Both the position numbers and the translations under genes were made by a program. Under the pieces are notes generated by a model. It saw nothing but the letters and a program-made list of their open reading frames with translations, was not told where the DNA came from and made no database searches. From Bacillota bacterium (GTDB taxonomy: Bacteria; Bacillota; Clostridia; Clostridiales; Clostridiaceae): 33,371 nucleotides of DNA. The stretch covers positions 1 through 33,371 of the forward strand of contig JAUZPI010000049.1 in NCBI GenBank assembly GCA_030706015.1. Direction: 5' to 3'. Positions 16,309 to 26,013 of the stretch are shown here, in pieces (positions within the stretch are counted from its first letter, which is position 1; each line of letters begins with the position of its first letter).

Positions 16309-17382
16309 ATGGTTATATTTAATGCTTTACAAACATCATTAAGCGGTGGTATAGGGCGATATAGTTATGAATTGGCAAAGGCAGTATATCTTTTAAACGA
16401 GATAGAATTCAAGATAGTAATAAGAGAAGAAGATGAAGCAATATTTCAATTTGCTAAGAGGGAAGATTTAATAATTGCTAAGGGAATAAGTAATAGTAAG
16501 CAGAGAAATTATTATGAGCAATTTGTTTTACCACAAAAAATATATAAAACTTACCCCAATGCCATAATTCATTATCCTGATTCTATGGCGCCTATATTTG
16601 CAAAAAATAAGATTATTATTACAGTACATGACTTAGCTTTTAAAAGTGTTAGAGGAGGATTTACGTGGAAAACCACTCTTTGGAAAAATATAATAACAAA
16701 TTTATCGATAAAAAAGGCTGATAAGGTAATCGCCATAACAAATTTCACCAAAAACGAGATATTAAAATTTTATAAAATTGATATAAATAAAATAAGTGTT
16801 GTGTATAATGGATTCAACGATTTCTCAAAAGATAATATAGATTACGATAAAATATCGAGTGGAATATTATCTTTAGAAAAGGATCGATATATATTAACGG
16901 TTAGTACTATTTCTCCTAGAAAAAATATGGATGGTTTGTTAAAAGCATTCAATTTTATAAAAAATAGAACTGATTGTAATTTAGTTATTTGTGGTAAGGA
17001 CGGATGGTTATATGATGATGTATATAAACTTGTTGATGAATTAGGGCTGAGTGAAAGAGTAATTTTTACTGGTGGGGTTAATGATAATGAATTAATGTAC
17101 TTATATAAAAGTGCTAAAACATTCGTATATCCATCATTTTATGAAGGATTTGGTTTACCACCATTAGAAGCTATGAGCTATGGAATACCAGTTGCAGTAT
17201 CTAATGTAACTTCTATGCCGGAAGTATTAGGTGATTCAGCAATTTATTTTTCACCATACAACGTAAAAGAAATTGGAAACTCTATTTTGGAGTGTATGAA
17301 TTTAAAAAACAAAAAAACATTTAAAAATGAATACTCTTGGGACAGGTGTGCCAGAGAGTTAATTAAGCATTATAAAGATTAA
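16309..17382 (+). CDS. GT4 glycosyltransferase
   Basis: A 357-residue GT-B enzyme, family 4, of the mannosyltransferase-B-like type: N-terminal ALQTSLSGGIGRYSYELAKA, ITVHDLAFK, and the donor-site region YPSFYEGFGLPPLEAMSYG followed by SMPEVLGDSA. It adds one sugar to the lipid-linked repeat unit on the cytosolic face. ATG 16309 is chosen; a GTG at 16297 would add four residues, and the only candidate ribosome binding site (GTGGGTG) fits the ATG better. The codon mix is visibly more AT-rich than the four genes before it. Donor and acceptor are unknown; GDP-mannose is possible. Confidence 0.88.
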   Translation: MVIFNALQTSLSGGIGRYSYELAKAVYLLNEIEFKIVIREEDEAIFQFAKREDLIIAKGISNSKQRNYYEQFVLPQKIYKTYPNAIIHYPDSMAPIFAKNKIIITVHDLAFKSVRGGFTWKTTLWKNIITNLSIKKADKVIAITNFTKNEILKFYKIDINKISVVYNGFNDFSKDNIDYDKISSGILSLEKDRYILTVSTISPRKNMDGLLKAFNFIKNRTDCNLVICGKDGWLYDDVYKLVDELGLSERVIFTGGVNDNELMYLYKSAKTFVYPSFYEGFGLPPLEAMSYGIPVAVSNVTSMPEVLGDSAIYFSPYNVKEIGNSILECMNLKNKKTFKNEYSWDRCARELIKHYKD

Positions 17383-17427
17383 AGCAGCACTTTTCAGATA
17401 CGGTGATGGTTGCCAATTTGTAAGAAT

Positions 17428-17464
17428 AAATATAGGGTCTGATAGGAACATTAACTCTATATTT
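17428..17464 (+). repeat. Hairpin enclosing a duplicate of the next gene's ribosome binding region
   Basis: AAATATAGGGT (17428-17438) pairs with ACTCTATATTT (17454-17464), 11 bp with one G-U. The loop contains AGGAACATTAA (17444-17454), which recurs exactly at 17476-17486 as the true translation start region of the next gene. There is no T tract after the stem. Confidence 0.45.
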
Positions 17465-17487
17465 ATGGTGTTGAAAGGAACATTAAT

Positions 17488-18651
17488 ATGAAAATACTTA
17501 TTATTAGAAATAATGCAAATGAGGTCGATTTAGAAACATATAACCTTCAAGAATTGGGGCTGGCTAAGGCTTTGGTATTGAGTGGTCATACATGCGATAT
17601 TGTTTATTATACCAGAGAAAGAAATCAAGGAATACAAGTGGTTGATATAGGTGATGGAAAAAGTGTAACCATATTCTGGTGTAGAGCTATAAAAGTTTTA
17701 AATAATGCTATCTACTTTAGCTTATTCAAGGGTTGTTTTTTTGACAACTACGATGTTATCCAAACTATTGAATATAATCAGATAATGACTTATTTGCTTT
17801 CGAAATATGCGTCACGACCTACCGTATTGTATCATGGGCCATATAGGGATTTAAAGTATAGAGGGCTGAATAGAATATATGATTTCTTTTTTTTAAAAGG
17901 AATTATTAAAAATATTAATGGTGTAATAACAAAGAGTAACTATGCGGAAGGGTATTTAAGAGAAAAAGGATTCAAAAAAGTTAAAACCCTAGGTGTAGGT
18001 CTTGATATTACTAAGTTCAAAAGCTTATCAAATGATTTAGGTAATATAATAAGTATTGATGAACTTAAAGGTTACAAGATATTATTATATGTAGGAAGAT
18101 TAGAGGAGCGAAGAAATATTAAATTCCTATTTAAAGTATTAAGGAATGTTTTAAAGATTAACAATAAAATTAAATTAATTCTTGTTGGCGATGGAGAACA
18201 GGATTTAGTAACGGAATATTTTACGTATGCTAAGGAAATAGGGGTTTATGATAATATTATACACATAAAAGAAATAAGACAACAATATTTAAGTGCAATT
18301 TATAGAATTAGTGATATTTTTATTTTTGCAAGTTCATATGAGATATTTGGAATGGTTTTATTAGAAAGTATGTATTTTAGTTTACCTATAATATCATCAG
18401 TTACAGGTGGTTCTAAAATGCTTATAGAAAATGAAAAGGATGGAATATTAATTGGTGGATTTGATAGTTTACAGTGGAGCGAAAGAATAATAAGCTTGTT
18501 GGAAGATGAGAAATATAGAATTAATTTAGGTATTAATTCTAGGACTAAAATATTAGAGAAATTTACTTGGGACGTAATTAGTAAGCAATTTTGTGGAGTA
18601 TATAAGAATGCCATTGAAGATTTTGAAAAAAAACGTAAGAATAAGAAGTAG
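17488..18651 (+). CDS. GT4 glycosyltransferase
   Basis: A 387-residue GT-B glycosyltransferase. The C-terminal half carries the family 4 pattern: ILLYVGRLEERRNIKFLFK, LVGDGEQ, and SSYEIFGMVLLESMYF followed by LPIISSVTGGS. The N-terminal acceptor domain is divergent; it begins MKILIIRNNANEVDLETYN. The ATG follows GAAAGGAAC. The next gene starts 9 bp after the stop, so they are coupled. Sugar specificity cannot be inferred. Its start region contains the second copy of an 11-bp repeat whose first copy lies in an upstream hairpin loop. Confidence 0.87.
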   Translation: MKILIIRNNANEVDLETYNLQELGLAKALVLSGHTCDIVYYTRERNQGIQVVDIGDGKSVTIFWCRAIKVLNNAIYFSLFKGCFFDNYDVIQTIEYNQIMTYLLSKYASRPTVLYHGPYRDLKYRGLNRIYDFFFLKGIIKNINGVITKSNYAEGYLREKGFKKVKTLGVGLDITKFKSLSNDLGNIISIDELKGYKILLYVGRLEERRNIKFLFKVLRNVLKINNKIKLILVGDGEQDLVTEYFTYAKEIGVYDNIIHIKEIRQQYLSAIYRISDIFIFASSYEIFGMVLLESMYFSLPIISSVTGGSKMLIENEKDGILIGGFDSLQWSERIISLLEDEKYRINLGINSRTKILEKFTWDVISKQFCGVYKNAIEDFEKKRKNKK

Positions 18652-18660
18652 GAGTTTAGC

Positions 18661-19527
18661 ATGTATAAATTTTCTTTTGTTATATTACATTTTAAAAACC
18701 TAAAAGATACCATTAAGTGTATACAATCTATCATGGAAACAATACTATATTCAAATTATAATATTGTGATTGTGGACAATGGATCAAATGATGGATCGGG
18801 GGAGTATTTGAAAAAACTCTACAAGGATAGAAATTATATTAATGTTATAATAAAAAGTGAAAACTTGGGTTTTGCTAAAGGAAATAATATAGGGTATAAA
18901 TTCGCTAAATATGACTTAAATGCAGATTTTATATGCCTTTTAAATAATGATATCATAATTGCTCAGGTGAATTTTATTGAAAAATGTATTGAGTTATATG
19001 AAAGTAAAAAGTATTTTGTAATTGGACCTGACGTGATTTCATTGGTGGATAACAATCATCAAAATCCACATGGGTTACACGTTGCTACGAAAAAATCAGT
19101 AATGAAAACAATGATAAAATGCTTAATAATGCTTATAGCAACATATCTCCCATTCTATAATTTTTTGTTAAAAAGACTTAAGAATAGGAAGACAATTAGA
19201 AGTGATCACTACATGAATGAGATGGAAGGTGTAGTATTACATGGTAGCTGTTTGGTGTTTTCTATGAAATTTATACAAATATCCGATGGGCTATTTGATA
19301 AAACTTTTATGTATGGAGAAGAAGAAATATTATTGTATTTATGCATAAAAGGTAATATGAAAATACTTTATTCTCCAGAACTTTTTATTTATCATAATGA
19401 AGGAGCCTCTACAATGCATGTTCTATCTGGATCTATAAATAGAAAGAGAAGATTTTATTTTAGGAATAAAATCAAGTCGTCATATGAGTTTTTAAAATTA
19501 ATGCTGTTTTCTAATACCTATATATAG
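18661..19527 (+). CDS. GT2 glycosyltransferase (rhamnosyltransferase-like)
   Basis: A 288-residue GT-A enzyme, family 2. Visible motifs are SFVILHFKNLKDTIKCIQSI, IVIVDNGSNDGSGEYL, SENLGFAKGNNIGY and the DXD-like CLLNNDI. Later FMYGEEEILLYLCIKG is the usual place of the catalytic acidic residues (E/D-E) in this family, and YHNEGAST follows. The architecture resembles WbbL/RfbF-type rhamnosyltransferases, but rhamnose use is only inferred; no dTDP-rhamnose genes are in the window. AGTAGGAG precedes the ATG. It is linked to the preceding GT4 by a 9-bp gap. Confidence 0.87.
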   Translation: MYKFSFVILHFKNLKDTIKCIQSIMETILYSNYNIVIVDNGSNDGSGEYLKKLYKDRNYINVIIKSENLGFAKGNNIGYKFAKYDLNADFICLLNNDIIIAQVNFIEKCIELYESKKYFVIGPDVISLVDNNHQNPHGLHVATKKSVMKTMIKCLIMLIATYLPFYNFLLKRLKNRKTIRSDHYMNEMEGVVLHGSCLVFSMKFIQISDGLFDKTFMYGEEEILLYLCIKGNMKILYSPELFIYHNEGASTMHVLSGSINRKRRFYFRNKIKSSYEFLKLMLFSNTYI

Positions 19528-19596
19528 TAGCAGCTTGTAATAAATACAATCCACAAAAGCTACCCGGTTACAATTAGATGTAGGAGTGAGTGTAAG

Positions 19597-21873
19597 TTGA
19601 AAGATGAATTCAATGTGTTTCCTAAAGTGTATATTATTTTATTAAATTGGAATGGATGGGCAGATACTATTGAGTGTATAGAAAGTATATATGGTAACAA
19701 CTATCCTAATTATCAAGTTGTTATAGTAGATAATGATTCTAGTGATGCATCTTTGGATAAAATTAAGCTCTGGGCTGAAAGTAAAAATATACCTAGCATT
19801 GAATATGATTATGCTGAAGCAATAAATGGAGGAAATATTCATAAAGAAATTGCATTAAATAAAAGCTCTGCACATGATACAGAAATTCCTTTAGTAATGA
19901 TAAAGTCTGGTCGCAATTTGGGATTTTCAGATGGTAATAATATTGGAATTAGATATTCGATAGCAAAAGGGGATTTGGAATATCTATGGATATTAAATAA
20001 TGATACTACAATTAATAAAGATGCATTGTTAGAAATGGTAAAGCTAGCTGAAAGTGATAAAAGAATTGGAATTGTTGGTTCTAAACTACTCAGATACTAT
20101 AATCCTAATATTATTCAGGAGATTTACGGTGAGATAAATTGGAAGGATAATGGAAAGGGAATCGGTTTAGATGAAAATGATAAAGGGCAATGGGATTGCA
20201 ACATAGAGGTCAGTGGCAGAATAATGGGTGCTAGCATGTTGTTAAAAAAAGAGTTGATAGATGATATCGGATTATTTGATGATAAATATTTTATGGAATA
20301 TGAAGATGCAGATTTGTGCATGAGGGCAAAAATTAATGGTTGGAAGATATTTTATTGTTATAAAAGCAAAGTGTTTCATAAAGAAGGTGGGACAATTGCA
20401 GGGGACAATAAGCTTAAGAGAAAAGTATTATGGAGAACAGTTAGTATAGATACATTGAGTAGATTTGTTATAATGAGATATTATGGTCTAAGGAATGTTA
20501 TATATTTTACAAAAAAATTTTTTAAGCAGAAATTATTAGTATTTATTTTATTCATAATACCAAGAAAATTAATTATAGGAATTATAAAAGCGATATTGTG
20601 TTCTGAAAACAAACGTATAGCCATAAGTTTGATATTTAAAGCAATATACGATGGATTAAAAGGGAATATGGGAAAAACAATTAGTCCGCAGACAGGAAAA
20701 TACATTAATAACAAGAATAAAACTGTTCTATTTATTCATAACACAATGCCACATTATCGTAAAAAGTTTTTTTTATTGCTAAGCAAAAAAATAAATACAA
20801 AATATATATTTACAAAAATGCACATGTCTAAAGTTATATATAATGTAAATTCAAATATATCAAATATGGATGATAAGAATATAAGAGTATTAAATAACTA
20901 CTTTAACATAGCAGTTGGTTTGATTCCAGCACTATTAATGGAAGATTTTGATGTTGTTGTTGCACCAACAATGGACAATGTCATAGAATGTTTGGAAAGT
21001 ATAGTTACGATTATAATTGCTAAGATAAGAAGGAAAAAGGTTATTTATTTTTGGGAAAGATGGAATGTGCCTTTTGAGTATATGTCACCGGAGAGAAAGA
21101 TTAAAATTAGATTGAAAGATATAATTGCTAAACCATTTATTAAGTGGGTTGATGCTTGTATAGCACCTGGTACAAAGTCATATGAGTATTTTATTGATTG
21201 TGGTGTTAATAATAGTAGAATATTTATAGCACCTGATGCTAGCCTAATTGATGAAGAGGAATATAAAATTGAAGATATTAGAGTGAAGCACAACATTCCA
21301 AAAGATAAAAAAATCATATTATATTTTGGAAGGATTGTCAAAAGAAAAGGTCTGGAAATACTAATTAAAGCTTTTAAAGAACTTGATAGAAATGGTAGTT
21401 ATCTATTAATATGTGGAGATGGGGAGTTTAAGCAATATTGCGTAGAGTTGGCCGAAAGACTTAATATTAGGGATATATGCTTTACTGGTTTTGTTCCCCC
21501 TGAAAAAAGAAGGGAATACTATTCTCAGTGTGATTTGTTTGTGTTACCTAGTTATTTCTACAAAGGTGAGGGGGAGCCATGGGGGTTATCATTAAATGAG
21601 GCTATGCAGTTTGGTAAGCCGGTTATTGCAACATCTGCTGTTGGAAGCGCTTATGACTTGATACTCTCAGGAAAAAATGGCTACATAGTCGAACAAGGTA
21701 ATGAGCATGAATTGAGAAGGGCTATAATGGATATTACCGTAAACCCAGAAAAAATGAACTTAATGGGTAATGCTTCAAGAAATATAATTCAGCAGTTTTA
21801 TAAATATGATAATATGGTTGATGGATTTATTAATGCCATTAATTTTGTAATAGGGGAGTCTAAGGAGAAGTAA
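19597..21873 (+). CDS. Two-domain glycosyltransferase (GT2 fused to GT4)
   Basis: A 758-residue protein joining two complete glycosyltransferases. The N-terminal GT2 (about 8-270) has IILLNWNGWADTIECIESI, VVIVDNDSSDASL, RNLGFSDGNNIGI, LWILNNDT and FMEYEDADLCMRAK. A basic, hydrophobic stretch (about 300-335) may touch the membrane. The C-terminal GT4 (about 370-755) begins KTVLFIHNTMPHYRKKFFLL and has LYFGRIVKRKGLEILIKAF, ICGDGEF and EGEPWGLSLNEAMQFGKPVI. The GT4 half resembles enzymes that act without a strong N-terminal acceptor signature. The start is TTG at 19597, with TAGGAG before it. It could add two successive sugars. It is intact: no frameshift at the junction. Confidence 0.9.
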   Translation: MKDEFNVFPKVYIILLNWNGWADTIECIESIYGNNYPNYQVVIVDNDSSDASLDKIKLWAESKNIPSIEYDYAEAINGGNIHKEIALNKSSAHDTEIPLVMIKSGRNLGFSDGNNIGIRYSIAKGDLEYLWILNNDTTINKDALLEMVKLAESDKRIGIVGSKLLRYYNPNIIQEIYGEINWKDNGKGIGLDENDKGQWDCNIEVSGRIMGASMLLKKELIDDIGLFDDKYFMEYEDADLCMRAKINGWKIFYCYKSKVFHKEGGTIAGDNKLKRKVLWRTVSIDTLSRFVIMRYYGLRNVIYFTKKFFKQKLLVFILFIIPRKLIIGIIKAILCSENKRIAISLIFKAIYDGLKGNMGKTISPQTGKYINNKNKTVLFIHNTMPHYRKKFFLLLSKKINTKYIFTKMHMSKVIYNVNSNISNMDDKNIRVLNNYFNIAVGLIPALLMEDFDVVVAPTMDNVIECLESIVTIIIAKIRRKKVIYFWERWNVPFEYMSPERKIKIRLKDIIAKPFIKWVDACIAPGTKSYEYFIDCGVNNSRIFIAPDASLIDEEEYKIEDIRVKHNIPKDKKIILYFGRIVKRKGLEILIKAFKELDRNGSYLLICGDGEFKQYCVELAERLNIRDICFTGFVPPEKRREYYSQCDLFVLPSYFYKGEGEPWGLSLNEAMQFGKPVIATSAVGSAYDLILSGKNGYIVEQGNEHELRRAIMDITVNPEKMNLMGNASRNIIQQFYKYDNMVDGFINAINFVIGESKEK

Positions 21874-21972
21874 TCTTAGAACTTATTGCTCCATTGAGTT
21901 ATAGTTAAATATAAAAATCAAAGGTATTGAGTGAAAAATTTACAAGTTATATTATATCTGGAGTGATGAATA

Positions 21973-23139
21973 TTGTTTTTTTTATTTTTGTATTTCATAT
22001 GTGTTTCACTGTTTAATCCGGTAATATACGGATTTAATGTTTCTAATTATATATTAGTTATTTCGTTTTTACTTTTATTAGTTTTACGTAATGTGAAGTT
22101 GAGAATATTCAGTCGTAATAGTAACAGTGCAGTAATATGTTATTTATTTTACATTATTATTGCAATAACTATTATTTATTCTAGCGATAAAACTATTTCA
22201 TTAATTATATACTTAAAGCTTGGTATTCCTATTATATTTACCATTATATTGTTGAATGTTGTAAAAACAAAGGATAATTTTTTAAGACTAATTAATTTAA
22301 TTGTTTACACTGTAATGATTTTATCAATTTATGGATTTATTCAATATTATTTTGGAATAGGTAACTATTATTTGGAGCGAATTGGTTCGGAGCGAATTAT
22401 TAGAGCCACTGGAACATTTAAACAATCTAATGTGTTAGCAAGTTTTATAGTCCTATCTATACCTTTTATTGTTTATAAAATAAGTATTTGTAAAGGAAAG
22501 CTAGCTAAGTGTGGTAATATTTTTATATTAATCATTTCTTTGGTTTGCCTATACTTTACATTCTCAAGATGGGCAATAATATGTGTAGTTATAACATTTG
22601 GTGGATATGCTGTTAAGAAATATGTTATTAATCTTATAAAAAAAGGTATTAAGCTTAATAGGTATAATGTACTGTTTTTCATGATTTGTTGCATAGGTAT
22701 GTATTTTATATATAAATACGTAAATGACTTATATCTTTTATTTGTTTACAGAGGATCTAATACAATGCGACAAAATAATTTACTAATGGCATATGATGTT
22801 TTTAAAAATCATATATGGGGAATGGGTTTGGGAAATGGAAATGTTGGATTTATTCTAGATAGTACCTACATGCAGCTATTAGTTGATACAGGTATAATAG
22901 GGTTTCTGGCATTTACTGCAATGATGTCAGTTTTGTATTTTCAATTTAAAAAGATTTCAAAACAGGACAGCTATAATGATATATATAATATTACTAAAAT
23001 TTCATTGATGATTTTTATTATTAATTGCTTTTTAGAAACAATATTATATAATTCGCTTATTAACATATTTTTAGGGATATACTTATTTATACTTAATGTG
23101 GATAGTAGAATACTACAAAATACAAGTGAAGTTAACTGA
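21973..23139 (+). CDS. Wzy-like polysaccharide polymerase (O-antigen ligase/polymerase family)
   Basis: A 388-residue membrane protein with about ten hydrophobic segments. It carries the features of the Wzy/WaaL superfamily: a polytopic N-terminal half, the motif RATGTFKQSNVLASFIVLSIP, and an extracellular loop ending in HIWGMGLGNGNVGFILDSTYMQ before the last helices. Wzy enzymes polymerise lipid-linked repeat units outside the membrane. The start is TTG at 21973, nine bases after GGAG; an ATG three codons earlier is in another frame and soon stops. A Wzx flippase lies two genes downstream, supporting polymerase over ligase. Sequence conservation in this family is low, so the role rests on topology and context. 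Confidence 0.82.
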   Translation: MFFLFLYFICVSLFNPVIYGFNVSNYILVISFLLLLVLRNVKLRIFSRNSNSAVICYLFYIIIAITIIYSSDKTISLIIYLKLGIPIIFTIILLNVVKTKDNFLRLINLIVYTVMILSIYGFIQYYFGIGNYYLERIGSERIIRATGTFKQSNVLASFIVLSIPFIVYKISICKGKLAKCGNIFILIISLVCLYFTFSRWAIICVVITFGGYAVKKYVINLIKKGIKLNRYNVLFFMICCIGMYFIYKYVNDLYLLFVYRGSNTMRQNNLLMAYDVFKNHIWGMGLGNGNVGFILDSTYMQLLVDTGIIGFLAFTAMMSVLYFQFKKISKQDSYNDIYNITKISLMIFIINCFLETILYNSLINIFLGIYLFILNVDSRILQNTSEVN

Positions 23140-23291
23140 AGCCATATATTTGCATTGGTATGTCTTTCAAGTTATTTAAATTAGTTAAATCTGTGTGGAA
23201 AAATCGTAATATAAATTAATAATTAAATATCTAGAATTGAGTTTAAATTATAATTAAAGATCTATATCTTATTTATTATAGAGGTGACAAT

Positions 23292-24443
23292 ATGAAAGAA
23301 TACATTGAATATTTTATAAAAAATATATTAAATAAAAGAAAAAATGCATATCTCAATACATTGCTTAAGCATATTTTTTTTGAACCAGTAGAAAATAAAA
23401 AACCTAAAGATATAACTAATATTACTTTTGTTATACCAGGAATGAGAGCCCATAATGGAGGATTAACATCAATCCTGAGACTAGGGACGTATTTGGCTGA
23501 ATTTGGATATGTAATTAAATATATATGTTATAATGAACAAACAATAGAAGAAATGGAAAAAAATGCATCTATAAACCTTGAAAATTATAAGGGGAGTTTT
23601 TTGGATAAATCATACCTACTAAAAATAGATAGTGATATTGTTGTTGCAACATACTGGGAATCGGTATACTATATGAGAGATATGAAGGGTTATAAGATGT
23701 ATTTTATTCAAGACTATGAACCACTTTTTTTTATATATGGTGAGAAATATATCTTAGCCCAAAAGACATATGAACTAGGTTATCATATGGTCAGCCTAGG
23801 AAAGTGGAACAAGTTTATGATAGAAAAGAATTGTGTGGTTAACAGTAAAATAGATTGTATAGATTTCCCATATGAGAAATCAGAATACTCGGCTATTGAA
23901 AGAGATTTTGATTCTTATAAAAATAAAAAAGAACTTGATATTGCTGTATATATAAAATTTGAGGAAAAAAGGGCTCCTCATTTGGTACAAGAAATTTTAG
24001 GGAATATAATTAACGAATTTGAGAAACAAAACATAAAAATAAATGTTTATTATTATGGTGCAGATAAATCTATGAAACTTAAAAATGGAATTAATTTAGG
24101 AAAGTTAAATAAGGATGAACTGATTAATTTATATATGAAATGTCATTTCGGAATGGTTGCATCATTAACTAATATTTCTTTAGTACCTTTTGAAATGATA
24201 GCTTGCAAACTGCCAGTCGTAGAATTTAAGGAAGGAACTTTCAAATATTTTTTTGATCAAGAAGATGCAATTCTGACATCTTTTGATTGGAGTGATTTGT
24301 ATGAGAAGTTAAGTTATTACTTGATTAATACAGATGCTTTGAAAAATATGACAGAAGGGGCAACGCATAAGTTAGAAAAACTTAGTTGGAAAAGTTCTGC
24401 AAGACAATTTGAAGCCATTTTAAAACAAATTATTGATAAATAA
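23292..24443 (+). CDS. WsaF-like GT4 glycosyltransferase
   Basis: A 383-residue glycosyltransferase resembling WsaF, a rhamnosyltransferase of Gram-positive S-layer glycan synthesis. Seen directly: ITFVIPGMRAHNGGLTSILRLG at the end of a short N-terminal extension, DIVVATYWESVYYMRD, and the characteristic MYFIQDYEPLFFIYGEKY, followed by a C-terminal donor half with ASLTNISLVPFEMIACKLPV. The usual EX7E pattern is weak. The ATG follows AGAGGTG. Rhamnose transfer is an inference from the family; other sugars are possible. It stands between the polymerase and the flippase, with gaps of 152 and 106 bp. Confidence 0.8.
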   Translation: MKEYIEYFIKNILNKRKNAYLNTLLKHIFFEPVENKKPKDITNITFVIPGMRAHNGGLTSILRLGTYLAEFGYVIKYICYNEQTIEEMEKNASINLENYKGSFLDKSYLLKIDSDIVVATYWESVYYMRDMKGYKMYFIQDYEPLFFIYGEKYILAQKTYELGYHMVSLGKWNKFMIEKNCVVNSKIDCIDFPYEKSEYSAIERDFDSYKNKKELDIAVYIKFEEKRAPHLVQEILGNIINEFEKQNIKINVYYYGADKSMKLKNGINLGKLNKDELINLYMKCHFGMVASLTNISLVPFEMIACKLPVVEFKEGTFKYFFDQEDAILTSFDWSDLYEKLSYYLINTDALKNMTEGATHKLEKLSWKSSARQFEAILKQIIDK

Positions 24444-24549
24444 TTTGACAAGATAAAAAATATGTATAGTGGAAGTAAAAAAACTAACTACTTTAGTTTA
24501 TCTTAATTTTTACGAATGATGGAATAATTGCAAAAGAGGTGAAGAACTT

Positions 24550-26013
24550 ATGCTTAAGAAAAACTTTCTTTATAGTTTCATGCTGAATATATTTAATATA
24601 GCATTCCCACTTATTACCTCACCATATGTTTCTAGAAAACTAGGCGCAGATAATTTGGGAAAATACAGTTTTGCAATGTCATTATCTACATGGTTTATGA
24701 TATTTGCCTCATTCGGTATTTCAAGTTATGGTATAAGAGAAATTGCAAAGGTTAAAGACAACGATGAGGAATTGAATAGGGTTTTTTCTGAACTTTTTAC
24801 AATCAATTTTATTTCTACGCTTATAAGTGTAGTCATATACTTAGGCTTTATATTTACCAATAGTAAGACTAGTAAAGAAATAATACTATATTTGGTAGTT
24901 GGAGTTTTGCTGATATTAAACATATTTTCTATGGACTGGTTCTTTGCAGGCATGGAAAAATACCGATATATAACTATCAGAAGTTTTATATTTAAACTAA
25001 TATGTTTAATTAGTATTTTTATCTTTATTAAGGGCAGGAATGATTATATCATATATGGCTTAATAAGTGTTATGGCATTAAGTTTTGCCAATATACTAAA
25101 CTACAGGTATAGTAAGAAATTTGTTAAACTACGAATAAATAAGTTAGATATAAAAAAGCACATAAATAAGTTATGGGTGTTTTTTTTATCATCATTAATA
25201 ATAAGTATGTATACTCAGTTTGATCAAATATTTTTAGGTCTATTTTCAACAAATAAAGCAGTTGCATTTTACAATAGATCCAGGCAGATTTATTCCATAG
25301 CACTAAGTGTTACTATGTCAATTTCAACAGTATTAATTCCTAGACTCTCATTTTTATATGAGAATAACTTCCCTAGGTACCAAGTTTTGTTGAAGAAGTC
25401 ATTAGATTATATTTATATATTTTCTATTCCTTCAGCATTTGGATTAATGTTATTATCAAAGGATATAATGTATTTCTTTGGCGGAAGGGAATTTCTTCAA
25501 GCATATATGTCAATGTCAATAGTATCAGTTCTAGTATTCGTTGTATCTATTGGTACTTGGCAATATAACCAATTATTTATACCTTTGGGATATGAAAAGA
25601 TTGGGCTGAAAAATCAATTACTCATGGCGGTAATTAGTTTATCCTTAAATGCTATACTTGTACCAAGATTATCGTATATAGGGGCAAGTATAACTATTGT
25701 AGTTACAGAAGTAGTTGGTACTCTTGTGGCAGTATATTATTCTAAGGTAAAAATAAAGAAAGTTAAGGTAGAATATTTAACAAAGTCTTTGTATAAGTAT
25801 CTAATAGCTTCTGCATTTATGTCTTTTTCAATATTTATAATAGAATATTTTAAGTTTTCTTATTTAGAAAATATCTTATTATCATTAGCAGTGTGCCCGA
25901 TAATATATTTTGGTACTTTATTAGTTATAAAAGAAGAAATAAGCGCTGAGGTTGTTAATATTATATCAGGAAAATTGAAGTTCTTATTTGTAAAGGAGAA
26001 TAGTAATGTATAA
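24550..26013 (+). CDS. Wzx-type polysaccharide flippase
   Basis: A 487-residue MOP-superfamily exporter (polysaccharide transporter branch) with about fourteen hydrophobic segments. It would flip undecaprenyl-linked repeat units to the outer face. Recognisable are FPLITSPYVSRKLGADNLGK near the N-terminus and FASFGISSYGIREIAK, followed by an alternating helix pattern to the end. AGAGGTGAAG precedes the ATG. The final 8 bp overlap the next gene. Together with the Wzy-like protein it defines a Wzx/Wzy-dependent pathway rather than an ABC exporter. It should not be confused with the MATE gene at 10145, which is of the drug-efflux branch. Confidence 0.93.
   Translation: MLKKNFLYSFMLNIFNIAFPLITSPYVSRKLGADNLGKYSFAMSLSTWFMIFASFGISSYGIREIAKVKDNDEELNRVFSELFTINFISTLISVVIYLGFIFTNSKTSKEIILYLVVGVLLILNIFSMDWFFAGMEKYRYITIRSFIFKLICLISIFIFIKGRNDYIIYGLISVMALSFANILNYRYSKKFVKLRINKLDIKKHINKLWVFFLSSLIISMYTQFDQIFLGLFSTNKAVAFYNRSRQIYSIALSVTMSISTVLIPRLSFLYENNFPRYQVLLKKSLDYIYIFSIPSAFGLMLLSKDIMYFFGGREFLQAYMSMSIVSVLVFVVSIGTWQYNQLFIPLGYEKIGLKNQLLMAVISLSLNAILVPRLSYIGASITIVVTEVVGTLVAVYYSKVKIKKVKVEYLTKSLYKYLIASAFMSFSIFIIEYFKFSYLENILLSLAVCPIIYFGTLLVIKEEISAEVVNIISGKLKFLFVKENSNV

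Noticed and set aside
18300..18734. A 144-codon open frame on the minus strand.
   Set aside because: It lies across the end of one glycosyltransferase and the start of the next, which are both clear, and has no family motif; it is a by-product of AT-rich coding.
24445..24470. TTGACA after the WsaF-like gene as a promoter for the flippase.
   Set aside because: The nearest TATAGT is only 14 bp away, too close for a sigma-A promoter.
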